A DNA stretch of 64,000 bases from Achaetomiella virescens (taxonomy: Eukaryota > Ascomycota > Sordariomycetes > Sordariales > Chaetomiaceae). Positions 33,742-43,415 of this stretch are shown here, piece by piece. Below the pieces are notes generated by a model. It searched no databases. It worked only from the letters and a program-made list of their open reading frames with translations, and was not told where the DNA came from. Location of the stretch: positions 1 through 64,000 of the forward strand of contig JARNGD010000158.1 of the NCBI GenBank assembly GCA_031001845.1, read 5' to 3'. The position numbers and the translations under genes are program-made. Each line of letters starts with the position of its first letter. Positions within the stretch are counted from its first letter, which is position 1.

Positions 33742-36700
33742 GGCTTGCAATTACTTGAAGCCTCGCTTTCCAAAAAGACCAAGACGTCCTCAAGGCTCCA
33801 TGCAATCACACAAATTTACCCGCCTCTTGGGATAATCGGAACGACAGGGATGGTTCGTAGACGGCACGAAACCAAACCTGATCGACATTCGGGGTTCGGG
33901 AGGGGAAATGGGGAGCGGACAGGCTGAAGCGGCACGGCTCTGCTCTTTCGCGGGAACGATCGAGGAGGCCCAATTCGAGCAGAACTTTTCCAAACGGTAT
34001 TTCCAGGGCTTGTCGAAGCGCTCGGGATATTGAGACGCCGGTCGCTCGTTTGGCCGGGCGAAGGAGTTCTGTCGAGCCAAGAGAATGACACCGAACGGGG
34101 AGGGGGGTTGTTCACGGCAGACGGTCGGGGATTGAGGGGTATCGCAACGAGGAAGCCGAGATGGGGAGCCGGAAAAGGCGATCTCGACTGCAAAATCCAG
34201 GCGAACCGGATTCTTGGGGCAGTTTTCGAGGCTTTGCGTGCGGTGTTTGCGATTGAGGCCCTGTTTCAGGGGTCCGGGGCGGGTTTGACCGAACGAAGGC
34301 GGTTTCTGCGAAAGGAGTCTCAGGAATGGAGCTGAGCAGGTGGTCCGTGGTGGAGGGTGCTGGGGGAGGGTCGTCATGGTTGCGGCCCTGTGAAGGTGCC
34401 TGGGTTCGGAGTCTGGCGGCTTGGGACTAACTACAGGGATGCGAGCCCCAGCAATCTGGACATCATGATAAAGGATTGTCCACTAGGTCGCCACCAAACC
34501 CCGGGTTTCAGGCAAGCAAGCAATTTCAATTCACACGGGGTATGGGATTCCAATCCAACACCATGGCAATGCTGTGCTGCCTTCGTGTCTTTTTCCTTGC
34601 TGTTCTTCTCGCTTTCAGAACACAATTAATTCTCTGTCTGTGTGGCGGTTTGCCTCGATGACATCTCAATTGAGCGCCTCGCCGACCGGGGTCATCAAGC
34701 GCAGATCGCGCCCCGAGTGGTCTAGAGGCCTCTGTAGGCCGCCGCTGTGGCTGCTCGTCTTCTTGACACCCCCAATCAAATCGACCGCCAGGTTCCGGTC
34801 GCATTCCGCAAAAGCTTTGCGCCTTGTGCAGCGTCTGACCGAGTCGCAAGTCAGATGGGCAATTTCATGCCACACATGGCAGCACAGCGGGTGGCACCGT
34901 TCGATGTCTGATATGTGATGCTGGGGCTGCGCGCGCCGTTGCAGGAGTTGCCACTTGGACGTTCCACTGTTTCATTGTTCCATTCGGTCGGGCATGAGCG
35001 AATGCTGATTTCGGCAGTGGCCTGCTGTGCGGGATCCGTCTGCAGCAAGGGCCTTGGAGCAGCGACCCGACACAGGATTTCAATGGGCCCCCAGAGCTTC
35101 GCTCGCGCGTGGCGACCTCGTGGCCACGGCTGCCAGCGGAGAGGGGCAATTTAACCCGGCAGGGCTAGTGTAAGCGCTAACAGCCCGTCATCTCGGTGCC
35201 TCAAATGGGTGAGAAGCTGGAAGAGGCTGGTGCGCGGTCGACGTGACCAGAGCGGACGGTAAGATCAGCCCAGAAAACAGGAAAGCGCTCCAAGATCCGG
35301 CCCTGGCCCATCATCACCTATTTGTTTGCATCCCCCAGCACCGCGAGAGACAATCGGGCTCGCTGCGCACCTGGGTTTATTGAGAGAACTTCCTGCGTGG
35401 CCCCGGACTTGCATTCGTCCATTTGCTTACGGCAGTCCCTCGCCCTAGTTGCATCCACCTATGGATCAAATTGCGATGGCCACCTGAGCCCCATCCTGCA
35501 GGCTGGGGAAAGCGTGGGATGGTGCATGGTGTTCTTTGCATTGCGCCAGTCGAGAAGCAACATGTGAAGGGTCCGAGGGTTCTCCCTTTCTCTGTCGCTG
35601 TTCTCTGCTGATGCGTGAAGACAACTGCTTTCACACATCCCCAGCCCTTCAATTTGGAGATGCCGCTGTCGAGGAGTCAATCCGGAATGGAACCGCGTCT
35701 CAGTTAGAGTTCCGACATCCATGCTCCTCGCACGTGCGAGTTGTCCTCAGATGGACCACGTGGACAATGCCGACACCACTCACAGAAACAGGCAAAGCAA
35801 AAACGGGTGATGAATCGACTAGTTTTCGGAAAATACACAGCGCTGTGGGTTCAGTTTCGGCCAAGAGCAAGAGTCGTTCTCTTCTGGCGGGATCGGTAAG
35901 GACCTCACCGCTCGAATGCTTCGTGCCGACAAGTTCCAGCTGCTCGGGGATTTCCGTGGCCACCCATCACCCTGGGCTGCATACCTCTGCATGCCACCTG
36001 AAACCAATGGGCTCGCTCCCGATCAAAGGAAGGCTTCCAGAACCCTTCTGCCGCACCGTGAGTTGTTTCGACGAAGGCGACTGCAACATCAAAGAAATGT
36101 TCTGGACACAAGCCACTCGGCCGAGGATTGGCATTACCACGAATTCAGCAAAAGGCAAGCGAGGTGGCACCCTGGGTATCCCAACCATGATCCAATACTT
36201 GTCCACATCTCACACTGCTCAGGATGCCTCCCGGAAGCGACGATGCGGAGTCATCATAAGGTCCAAAAACTCTCCCATCAATACACAGCAAAGCACAATC
36301 TGTGCCATGGCTTTCCGCGGTCGCTGGGAGCGGCAGATCGGCATTCATCCAATTCCTCTTGGCAGTGTAACTACCTACTTGCATGTGCAGAAGTTGCTGA
36401 TGTTGTCAATATTTGTTCATATCCATTGCAGTTGAGATGGATCTGTGAGACAAACTTGGGATGTTTTGTTCGCAAACTAACCATGGGGGCCTTGTAGAAG
36501 GAAGCCACTCCCGAACCATGGTCTCAGGTCTGAGATCTGATGCTGAGATCCGACAGCCTCGTCTGGAACGCATTCCAGAAGCTTTCAGCTCTCCATTTCC
36601 TTCTGGAGCTGCTGTGTCCTGGTGCATATGAGCTGAACAGCACTGGCTTGAAACCGCAAAGTGGTCCCTCTGCAATGCCTGCGGGCTGACTCTTGACAGG

Positions 36701-37282
36701 TATTTTAGACAAGCAGCATTCAATACAGTATCCAGTTCAATTGTCGAGCCATAACTCGACGCAATCGGAACTCTACAAAAGACCCAAACCCTAGTAACTA
36801 ATTAGCCCCAACAACACATTGGCTTGGTGGTCAACCATCTGTTCTCAATGAGCCATTGCGGATCGGAGGGCGAACACGCAACTGCCGACCCCAGATGGAA
36901 AGGGTGCAGGGATTTCATAACCTTGTCGAATTTAAAGTTTTTCACCAGACATCCGACATGGGATGATGATGCTAGATTGACAGGCGAACTGGAAATGCAA
37001 CACCGCCAGGCGGGACCGTAGGATGTTGCTGCAAGCGCTGGCCCCACTGCGGGGAGGTGTTGGGAGTCGTGGGAGTTGTGAGAGTCGTGATGACGTCACG
37101 CCTCTTCCTGCAACAACACCCTGTTTCCAGTCGTTGTCAACACAGTAACTGTCCATCTGAAGCATCGATTCGCATTCAAGTTCGATCCATTGCTGCCTTT
37201 CCGACTTGGTCACTTCTCAGGACACCTGACACAAGGCAGATCAACCACATAAGCATCACAAACGCCAACCCCAGAGACCGCA
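33742..37282. other. Gene-poor 3.5-kb region
   Basis: No recognisable gene on either strand. The longest open frame (35536-36435, plus, 299 codons) has irregular composition, no domain I know, and competes with open frames on the minus strand (35700-36384). A short minus reading near 34860 contains HEIAH but has no supporting context. A palindromic CRE (TGACGTCA) at 37091-37098 sits 185 bp upstream of the next gene. Confidence 0.45.
37091..37098. promoter_or_regulatory. CRE/ATF-type palindrome
   Basis: A perfect TGACGTCA 185 bp before the start at 37283. In fungi this is the binding site of CREB/ATF bZIP factors such as Atf1/AtfA. The function is inferred from the sequence match and position only. 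Confidence 0.45.
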
Positions 37283-37715
37283 ATGGCCCCCCTACGCTCA
37301 ACACAGTCCCCTCCTCCTCCTCCGAGCGCGCACTCTGCGCCCGACGTCCTCCAAAATCACCGTCCCAGCCCCAGCCCTCGCCTTAACCAGGCAGTACCAT
37401 CCGACGTCTTTTCTGGCCTCTTACAAAGACGACCAAGATCGCGAGTGTCTGAGGCCGCGGCCATCGGACCAGACCAAGAGTGGGTCGGACGACCAGGTGG
37501 CCGAGAAGGCGGATGCGGCGTTCAACCCGCGCAAGACGGACCCACAGGCGGCCAAAGACAGCGCAGAGGGCAACGGAAACCCTCTCGAGGCGAGCGGCGC
37601 CAACCCGGAGCTCTCGCGGCCGCTGAAGTCGGAGGAGCCGGCAGACAAGTCGGATAAGAAGACCAAGAGTAGCGGAAGTCAGGGGAAGAAGCATGGGAAC
37701 GTGTCGCCGATGTAA
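37283..37715 (+). CDS. Small uncharacterised protein, probably mitochondrial
   Basis: The start at 37283 gives MAPLRSTQSP. With one base corrected in the CTCCTCCTCC run (about 37310-37322), the frame continues as an Arg/Ser/Ala-rich targeting-like segment (LLLRARTLRPTSSKITVP), then QYHPTSFLASYKDDQDRECL and SDQTKSGSDDQVAEKADAAF, NPRKTDPQAAKDSAEGNGNP, LEASGANPELSRPLKSEEPA and a Lys/Ser-rich end. It stops at 37715, about 144 residues. The YHPTSFLA...NPLEASGAN pattern resembles a small conserved family in filamentous ascomycetes whose function I do not know. Mitochondrial location is inferred only from the N-terminal composition. Confidence 0.6.
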
Positions 37716-38012
37716 GGGGTTATGGTAGACCTAGGACGGAGAAAGGGTAGACGGGGACTCGACGCCTGCCTGAAGGCTGGGATTTGTATAAAGCCGTATG
37801 ACGGAGAGGTTCGCGTCGAAGAGGTAGAGGTTGCATCATGGACTCAACGATTTGTTTGTTCATCACTCATAGCACATTAAACTCTGCCGGTAGAACCCAT
37901 TGCTCCCAACCGGACTGTTATGCCAGATTCAGATCAGCCTTCAATCCTGGCTAACCCCTCCCCCCTCCCTTCTACTTTGATATCACCAAACATCTCCCAC
38001 CAAGAAGCTCCC

Positions 38013-38741
38013 CTAAGCATACAACCCATCCATGTCATCGTCCTCTTCTTCAGCCTCCTTTTCAATCGCAACCTCCCCCTCTTTCCCACCTCCTTCCTAC
38101 ACAAAGGACAAGTTCCCTTCCCCCTCAACCACGGCCCCACGCACTCCAAATCAAACCGATGGCTCTCATGGCATGGCAGCTCCACCACCAGACAATACTG
38201 ATCATCCAGATACCTTTCCGCACAGATCGGACACGTGTCGTCTTCCTTCAGACTCTTCCGCGGCACGCGGTCTAACCCATCCAAAAACTCCTGCGTCACG
38301 CCCTCGATTTGTTTCGGCGGGTGTGCGACGTCTAGCTCGAGCACCTCGACGAGGGACTGCAGGAAGGCGCGGTTGGATTCGGTGGGCGCCGTGCTGGCCA
38401 GCGTGCCCATCTGGTCTTGGAGGAGGCGAAAGAGTGCAGAGGTGTCAGAGGGGTTGGGGACCGCGTGCGGGTTGTTGTGTGGTTCGTGGTGAGGGCGGGC
38501 GTGGTTGTTGGACGAGGCGGAAGAGGAGTCGGGGAGGAGGTTGTGGAGGTGCGCGGTGAAGGTTGACATGTCGACTTGCCGCCGCCGGCGTGTACTGGAG
38601 GAAGTGGGCTTGATGTTATGTTCGACTGGATGGAGGAGGTTAGTTAAACTATGTTTGGTGTGGAGAGGAGCGGCGCATCGTATCACTGGGAGCGAGTGAG
38701 GAAGGGAACGGAGTGACGCTACCTTCGTACTGGGTCGCCAT
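38013..38741 (-). CDS. RING-type zinc-finger protein, putative E3 ligase
   Basis: Exon 1 (38741-38723) encodes MATQYE; after a 110-bp intron the protein continues VEHNIKPTSSSTRRRRQVDM and STFTAHLHNLLPDSSSASSN, then ALFRLLQDQMGTLASTAPTE and AFLQSLVEVLELDVAHPPKQ. The C-terminal RING reads CPICAERYLDD, LPCHESHRFDLECVGPWLRG and TCPLCRKEV. Ligand spacing is C-x2-C...C-x3-H-x2-D-x2-C...C-x2-C, so an Asp stands where the fifth His/Cys ligand is expected. A base break near 38070 shifts the tail; in the right frame it is acidic (EKEAEEEDDDMDGLYA) and ends at 38013. An ubiquitin-ligase role is inferred from the RING alone. Confidence 0.82.
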
Positions 38742-39404
38742 GGTGGGCGATGAGTTGAGTGTTACTTTGGTTAAATGGTCTCGTACCGTGAATGTGAGCT
38801 ATGGGTTGCGACAGGCTGAAGATGGGGAATATGTGGCAACGGGCGAGGTCAAGAGCTCTGGGTCAGGCAGGCAGCTCGAGGTGACGCGGAGCTTGCATCG
38901 CGGGGAGGGAGCTGTCGTTCTTATCGATAACAGATGGTCGGTGCTTCAACAGGGGTCAGGCACCGAGAAAGCAGAGCACAGGCCCAGGGGCCCCCAATTC
39001 GATTTCAGGGGCTCCATCCAGGGGTTCACTCTCACTTCAATCTCTCGTCGAATGAGTGCCCTTTCGAAGACAAAAACGAGTAATGACACCACATGCCCTT
39101 TGGCGTGGCTGTCCAGGGCAGAGCATCCCATAACCATTTGACCTGGTGAGGTTACGTGCCAACTGTTTCAAGCTGCGATCGACGCCGCTCGGTGGTTTGC
39201 CTTGCCATTGGTCCTGGACACTGGCCGGGGAGCTATTGTTGGGAGTGCCGGATGCAGGATCCTGTCAGCGCCGTTGTGCCGGGCTGCCTGGGCAGATGAC
39301 ATCATGCTCGCTCTGAAATAAATACCCAACACCAGCCCACGCAACGTATTGTGTTGTACGAACATGAGGCAGCCTAAGCACTCGTAGACAACGAGATACC
39401 AACC
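38742..39404. promoter_or_regulatory. Divergent promoter region, RING protein / esterase
   Basis: 663 bp between outward-facing starts, with no gene seen. A TGACATCA near-CRE lies at about 39297. Confidence 0.4.
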
Positions 39405-42247
39405 ATGAATACCGCGACCGTCAGTCTGGCGGTCACGCCGACAGTCGTTTCCACTCTGCTGTCGCACGTAAGCCAGGCCTTCCCAGTGTCTTGAGAGGAC
39501 GCAGAACATGGCTGATCAGACGACAGTATCTGAACCGCAAACCTCTGGCTCACAAACCAACGGCACACCTCTCCTACGATCAAGGGCTCCACCTGATACG
39601 CTCGTTTCTTACCCATGCGTCGCACCACACGGTGGAAGAGCTCCAAGCATTTACGGGCCAATGGGTGCCGCATCCTCAGTGGGTGAAGGTCGATCCAATC
39701 GAGATCCCGGAGAAGGATCTGTCACAAGCGGCAGACCTCCTGGTTGAACAGCTTGGGCCAGATGGCATTCGTCAGGTTGGCGGCAGGGAGTGGTGGCGGT
39801 GGCGTAAGCCCAACAGCCCGCTCAAGGCCGAGTGGATCGAGATGAAGGCCGACTACCAGGAGCGCAAGAAGACTGGTGATCCGGGAAATCGTGTGATGCT
39901 CTATGTCCATGGGGGGGCCTACTACTTTGGAAGTGTGGATGAGCACCGCTACCAGATCCAGCGGCATGCGAGAAAGCTCAAGGCAAGAGCGTTGGCACCG
40001 AGATATCGGCTCGCACCGCAGTTCCCTTTCCCGTGCGGCCTTCAGGACTGTCTGGCGACATACCTCTACCTCATTTCGCAGCAGAAGCCGAGCACAGTCA
40101 TTTTGGCCGGTGACTCGGCAGGCGGCGGCATGGTGCTCTCGATGCTGGTTATTCTCAGAGATACGGGTATTCCGCTGCCCGCAGGTGCTGTACTTGTCAG
40201 CCCCTGGGTCGACCTGACGCACTCTTTCCCAAGCGTCGCTGGAGATTGCCCACTCGACTATATCCCACCGTCGGGCTTCCACCACAAACCGTCTCCGGCG
40301 TGGCCGCCCCGGACGAAGAGGAGCTTGAGGAGCTGAAGAAGGTGGCGTTGGCGCAGAAGAAGAAGATCTGTGGAGAGCAGGGCGAGCCCCCAAAGAAGAG
40401 CGGGATACCCACCGTGGAAGATGTTAGGCAGTCCACGCACAAGCTGAAATTTGTTATCGATGGCAAGGAGATTGTGGTCAAGGAGCAGATCCAGGTATGA
40501 TTATCATACTCGCAGTCGACCTTGGGTGGATTCTAATCCGGGAACCAGATGTACACTACCAACGCGCTTCTAGCCCATCCTCTTGTCAGTCCTATCATGC
40601 AGCCAACTCTGGGCGGTATGCCGCCTCTCTTCATCATGGTTGGCGGTGGCGAGTTGCTGCGTGACGAGCAGATCTATCTTGCGCACAAATGCGCCAATCC
40701 TTCAGAATATCTGCCGCCAGAGGCCTTGATGGACGACAAAGCAAGAGCGCTCGTTGGCAAGTACAAGCCCACGGATGTTCAGCTCCAGGTGTGGGATGAC
40801 ATGTGCCATGTTGGCCCTACACTGAGCTTTACTAGACCCGCGAAGTTTATGTACAGGGTACGTGCCATCTTCAATTTTCCTTCCTCGTCCTCAACCGCTC
40901 ACAATCATGCAGAGCATCGCCCAATTCTCAGCCTGGGCGTTATCCCACGCTCAAAAACGGAAGTCGACATCCCCCACGACGAGGAAGTCTCCGTCATCTC
41001 AAGCTCCAGCTCCTCCCTCGGCAACGGGCAACCCGCGGGCGCAAACCCCGCGACGCCTCCTCCTCCCGAGAAGCAGCCATCGACACCTCGCCAGAACACA
41101 CTCCCAAAACCCTCCACTCCCACCACCCAACCGCACGGCTCTCCCAAGACCACCTCCATAGGAAAAGCAGGCGACCCTCTCCCGCCCTTCACCAACCACA
41201 TGATCCGGCAGCGGGTGACTCGCCACGGCGCCATCCTCCCGCTCCCGCCGCCCTCCGAGCTCCCCGGCTGCTGCATGCCGCGGGACCTCGTCGGCGTCGT
41301 CAAAGTCGGCACCGTCCGCAAATGGCACGCACACAAGACCCGTTGGGACGCCAAGTTTAAGCAGACCAAAGCCCGCGTGCACCAGCAGCGGCTGCGCGAC
41401 GTTGCCGTCGGGTACGAGGTGTTTGGCGAGGGGAGGTGCCGCCTCCAACCGCGCTGGCGGGAGGAGAGGATCGATGGGAAGGCGGAGGAAAAGGAGGGCA
41501 AGAGGAGCAGGGTAAAGGGGCTGGGGCTTGCGATTTGGGGAGCGTGGGGTCGAAGCATGATGAGATGACTTTGGCTAGGGAGAGGGAGAAGGCGGGGAAG
41601 GTTGGGGTGAGGGGTGTTGGGGAAACGGAGGGGGAGGGGGCGAGGGAGTTTGAGGATTTGAAGAGGCAGGAGAGGGAGGTTAGGGAGGGCAAGGAGGTGA
41701 GGCGACTGGGGAGGGGAATGGGGCGTGGACGGAGATTGTGGAGCGTGGGGAGGTGGGTGAGAAGAGCGGAAGTGCCCCGGTTCCGGATGTTCTCGACCTG
41801 CGACCTGCTGGACCCGTTGCCAGCCCTGCGCCTACCAAGGATGACGAAGCCGATAAGAAGCCCGCTCATGTCCTACCCCACGAGGACGGAGAGACGAACA
41901 TCACTGGCAAGCGGGTCTTCTTTGGCGGACTGGCAACGCCCTTCAGCCTGCGCAAGGAGCCAGAGACGGCGAGCATGATCACGCTTGTGCCGACGCCCAT
42001 GGACCAGAGGTCGGTTGGACTGTCAACGGCGGACTCGAGCAGCTTCGTGGCGGGCCCGTCTGGCCAGCAGGAAACGGCGGATGATGGTGAGGAGGACAAG
42101 GACAAGACCAGTGTTCAGGATGCTCCAACTCCTGGATTTGTGACGCCGTTCATGACGCCCTTCTTGACCCCGCTCTCGCCAGTCGGACGGCCTGAGTTCG
42201 AGAGGTTTGTTACAGCTGAGGAGGGAATCCCGAAAGCGAGTCGGTGA
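39405..42247 (+). CDS. HSL-family alpha/beta-hydrolase (esterase/lipase), long C-terminal extension
   Basis: Exon 1 (39405-39467) gives MNTATVSLAVTPTVVSTLLS. Exon 2 from 39527 continues YLNRKPLAHKPTAHLSYDQG and ELQAFTGQWVPHPQWVKVDP. Catalytic signatures of the hormone-sensitive-lipase family: VMLYVHGGAYYFGSVDEHRY (oxyanion HGG) and VILAGDSAGGGMVLSMLVIL (nucleophile Ser). After intron 40495-40548 come MYTTNALLAHPLVSPIMQPT, PPLFIMVGGGELLRDEQIYL (acid Asp) and WDDMCHVGPTL (His). Another intron follows MYR (about 40859-40912). Beyond the hydrolase domain lie about 400 residues of Ser/Pro-rich and charged sequence ending TPGFVTPFMTPFLTPLSPVG and a stop at 42247. Breaks: a missing C at 40307-40310, a missing A at 40953-40957, two shifts between 41430 and 41730. 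The substrate is unknown. Confidence 0.85.
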
Positions 42248-42659
42248 GGAGTAGGGATTTGGAGAGTTGAGTTGGCTTTGTTTCGATACCCCTATTTTGT
42301 GTTTGATATTGTCGGCATTTGCAAGATGGATACCTAGGACAATTATTGTAGGCAGCAGCCCGAATCTACTAGTTAGATCGATTGGAGCTGACGGTCTTCA
42401 CTTGGTCGCAGCTCTTGACGCAGTTCCGATAAGGCGATGGACTGGTGGACGTGTTGTACATTTTTATACATGTTTACAGTTTTAAAACGCCTCATAACGC
42501 CATTCCATGATACAATGCCGCCTCGCTCCCGTAGAAGCGGATGGAACGAATTTCCCTCTCTTCCCAATTCTTTGGTCCTTATCCACCCCGCGCAGGACGT
42601 CCAGGAGGTCCTCCCAAGTAGCCGCAAGCCCGACCCAACCGTTATCTAAGTTCCTTCCC
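42248..42659. other. Convergent spacer, esterase / mL41
   Basis: 412 bp between two 3' ends. No gene is seen. Confidence 0.5.
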
Positions 42660-43035
42660 TCAGTCCAGGCCGTTCTCGGCCTTCCACCTCGCAAGATACA
42701 TTGCAGGGTCCTTCGGCCCAAGCGCGTTACCCTCGTACTGGCCATACGTCCGGGGCATGTTCTTGGTGACGAAGGGGGTGAGCTGTAACCACCGTCAGCC
42801 TCTCTGCTTCCTCACTCACTACCAATTCTCCCGTGCCGATACACACCTTAAAGCCATCCAGCGGCGGGCAAACATAGGTCCGCACCTTGTCCCACTCGAT
42901 GATGTAGCCACCGTGCTTGGTGTGGCGACCCATGGAGCCGGTGCGCGTGCCTTTGTAAAAGCCCTTGTTGTCGTCCTTGGTGGTGAGGCGCAGTCTGCGG
43001 TAGCGCAGCGCTTGGAGCACGCTGGTGGGCCGCAT
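42660..43035 (-). CDS. MRPL27: Mitochondrial large-subunit ribosomal protein mL41 (MRPL27)
   Basis: Exon 1 (43035-42847) encodes MRPTSVLQALRYRRLRLTTK, then GFYKGTRTGSMGRHTKHGGY and IIEWDKVRTYVCPPLDGFK. Intron 42846-42783; exon 2 (42782-42660) adds LTPFVTKNMPRTYGQYEGNA and KDPAMYLARWKAENGLD. The GTRTGSMGxHTKxGGYIIxW stretch identifies the MRPL27/mL41 family, and the length (about 104 residues) fits. The frame is intact. Divergent from UTP14 with a 380-bp gap. Confidence 0.93.
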
Positions 43036-43415
43036 GTTGGCGTGTCTGTTGTCGGTCTCGGGAGGACGAGGCAGGTGGATGGATGCGGGTGTGGTTGATT
43101 GTCGATGGTCGCGGTCGGCAATTGCTCGCTCGCAGCATCCAACGGCGCCGGGAAATTTTGCGGGCTCTCGTCCCAGCGCCCGTCCGGCAGGCAATGACAC
43201 CTGCCCCTGGCGCGCCAAGCCCCAAAGCTCACTGGTTTCAGCCCCGCAGTCACCGCGCCCCACCCTCAAACCTCCCTCCTCACCGCCCCAAAACGTTCAG
43301 CAATTTTCCGGCAGAAAATAATTATTCGGAGCACGCATCCATAGTTGCTGCTGGCCGTGCTCTTGCGGCAGCACCACCATTTTATAATCCCATCTAAACA
43401 GCCACTACCACCATA
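43036..43415. promoter_or_regulatory. Shared promoter, mL41 / UTP14
   Basis: 380 bp separate the two outward-facing ATGs of a mitochondrial ribosomal protein gene and a nucleolar rRNA-processing gene. Much of it is C-rich on plus. No specific site is claimed. Confidence 0.4.

Noticed and set aside
34715..34800. Sequence resembling the A-box of a serine tRNA (CCGAGTGGTCTA) followed by GGTTCCGGTC
   Set aside because: Acceptor and anticodon stems do not pair and the B-box does not match GGTTCGANTCC.
34666..34920. Minus-strand reading with HEIAH, resembling a zinc metallopeptidase motif
   Set aside because: Only about 70 codons, no surrounding family sequence; chance occurrence likely.
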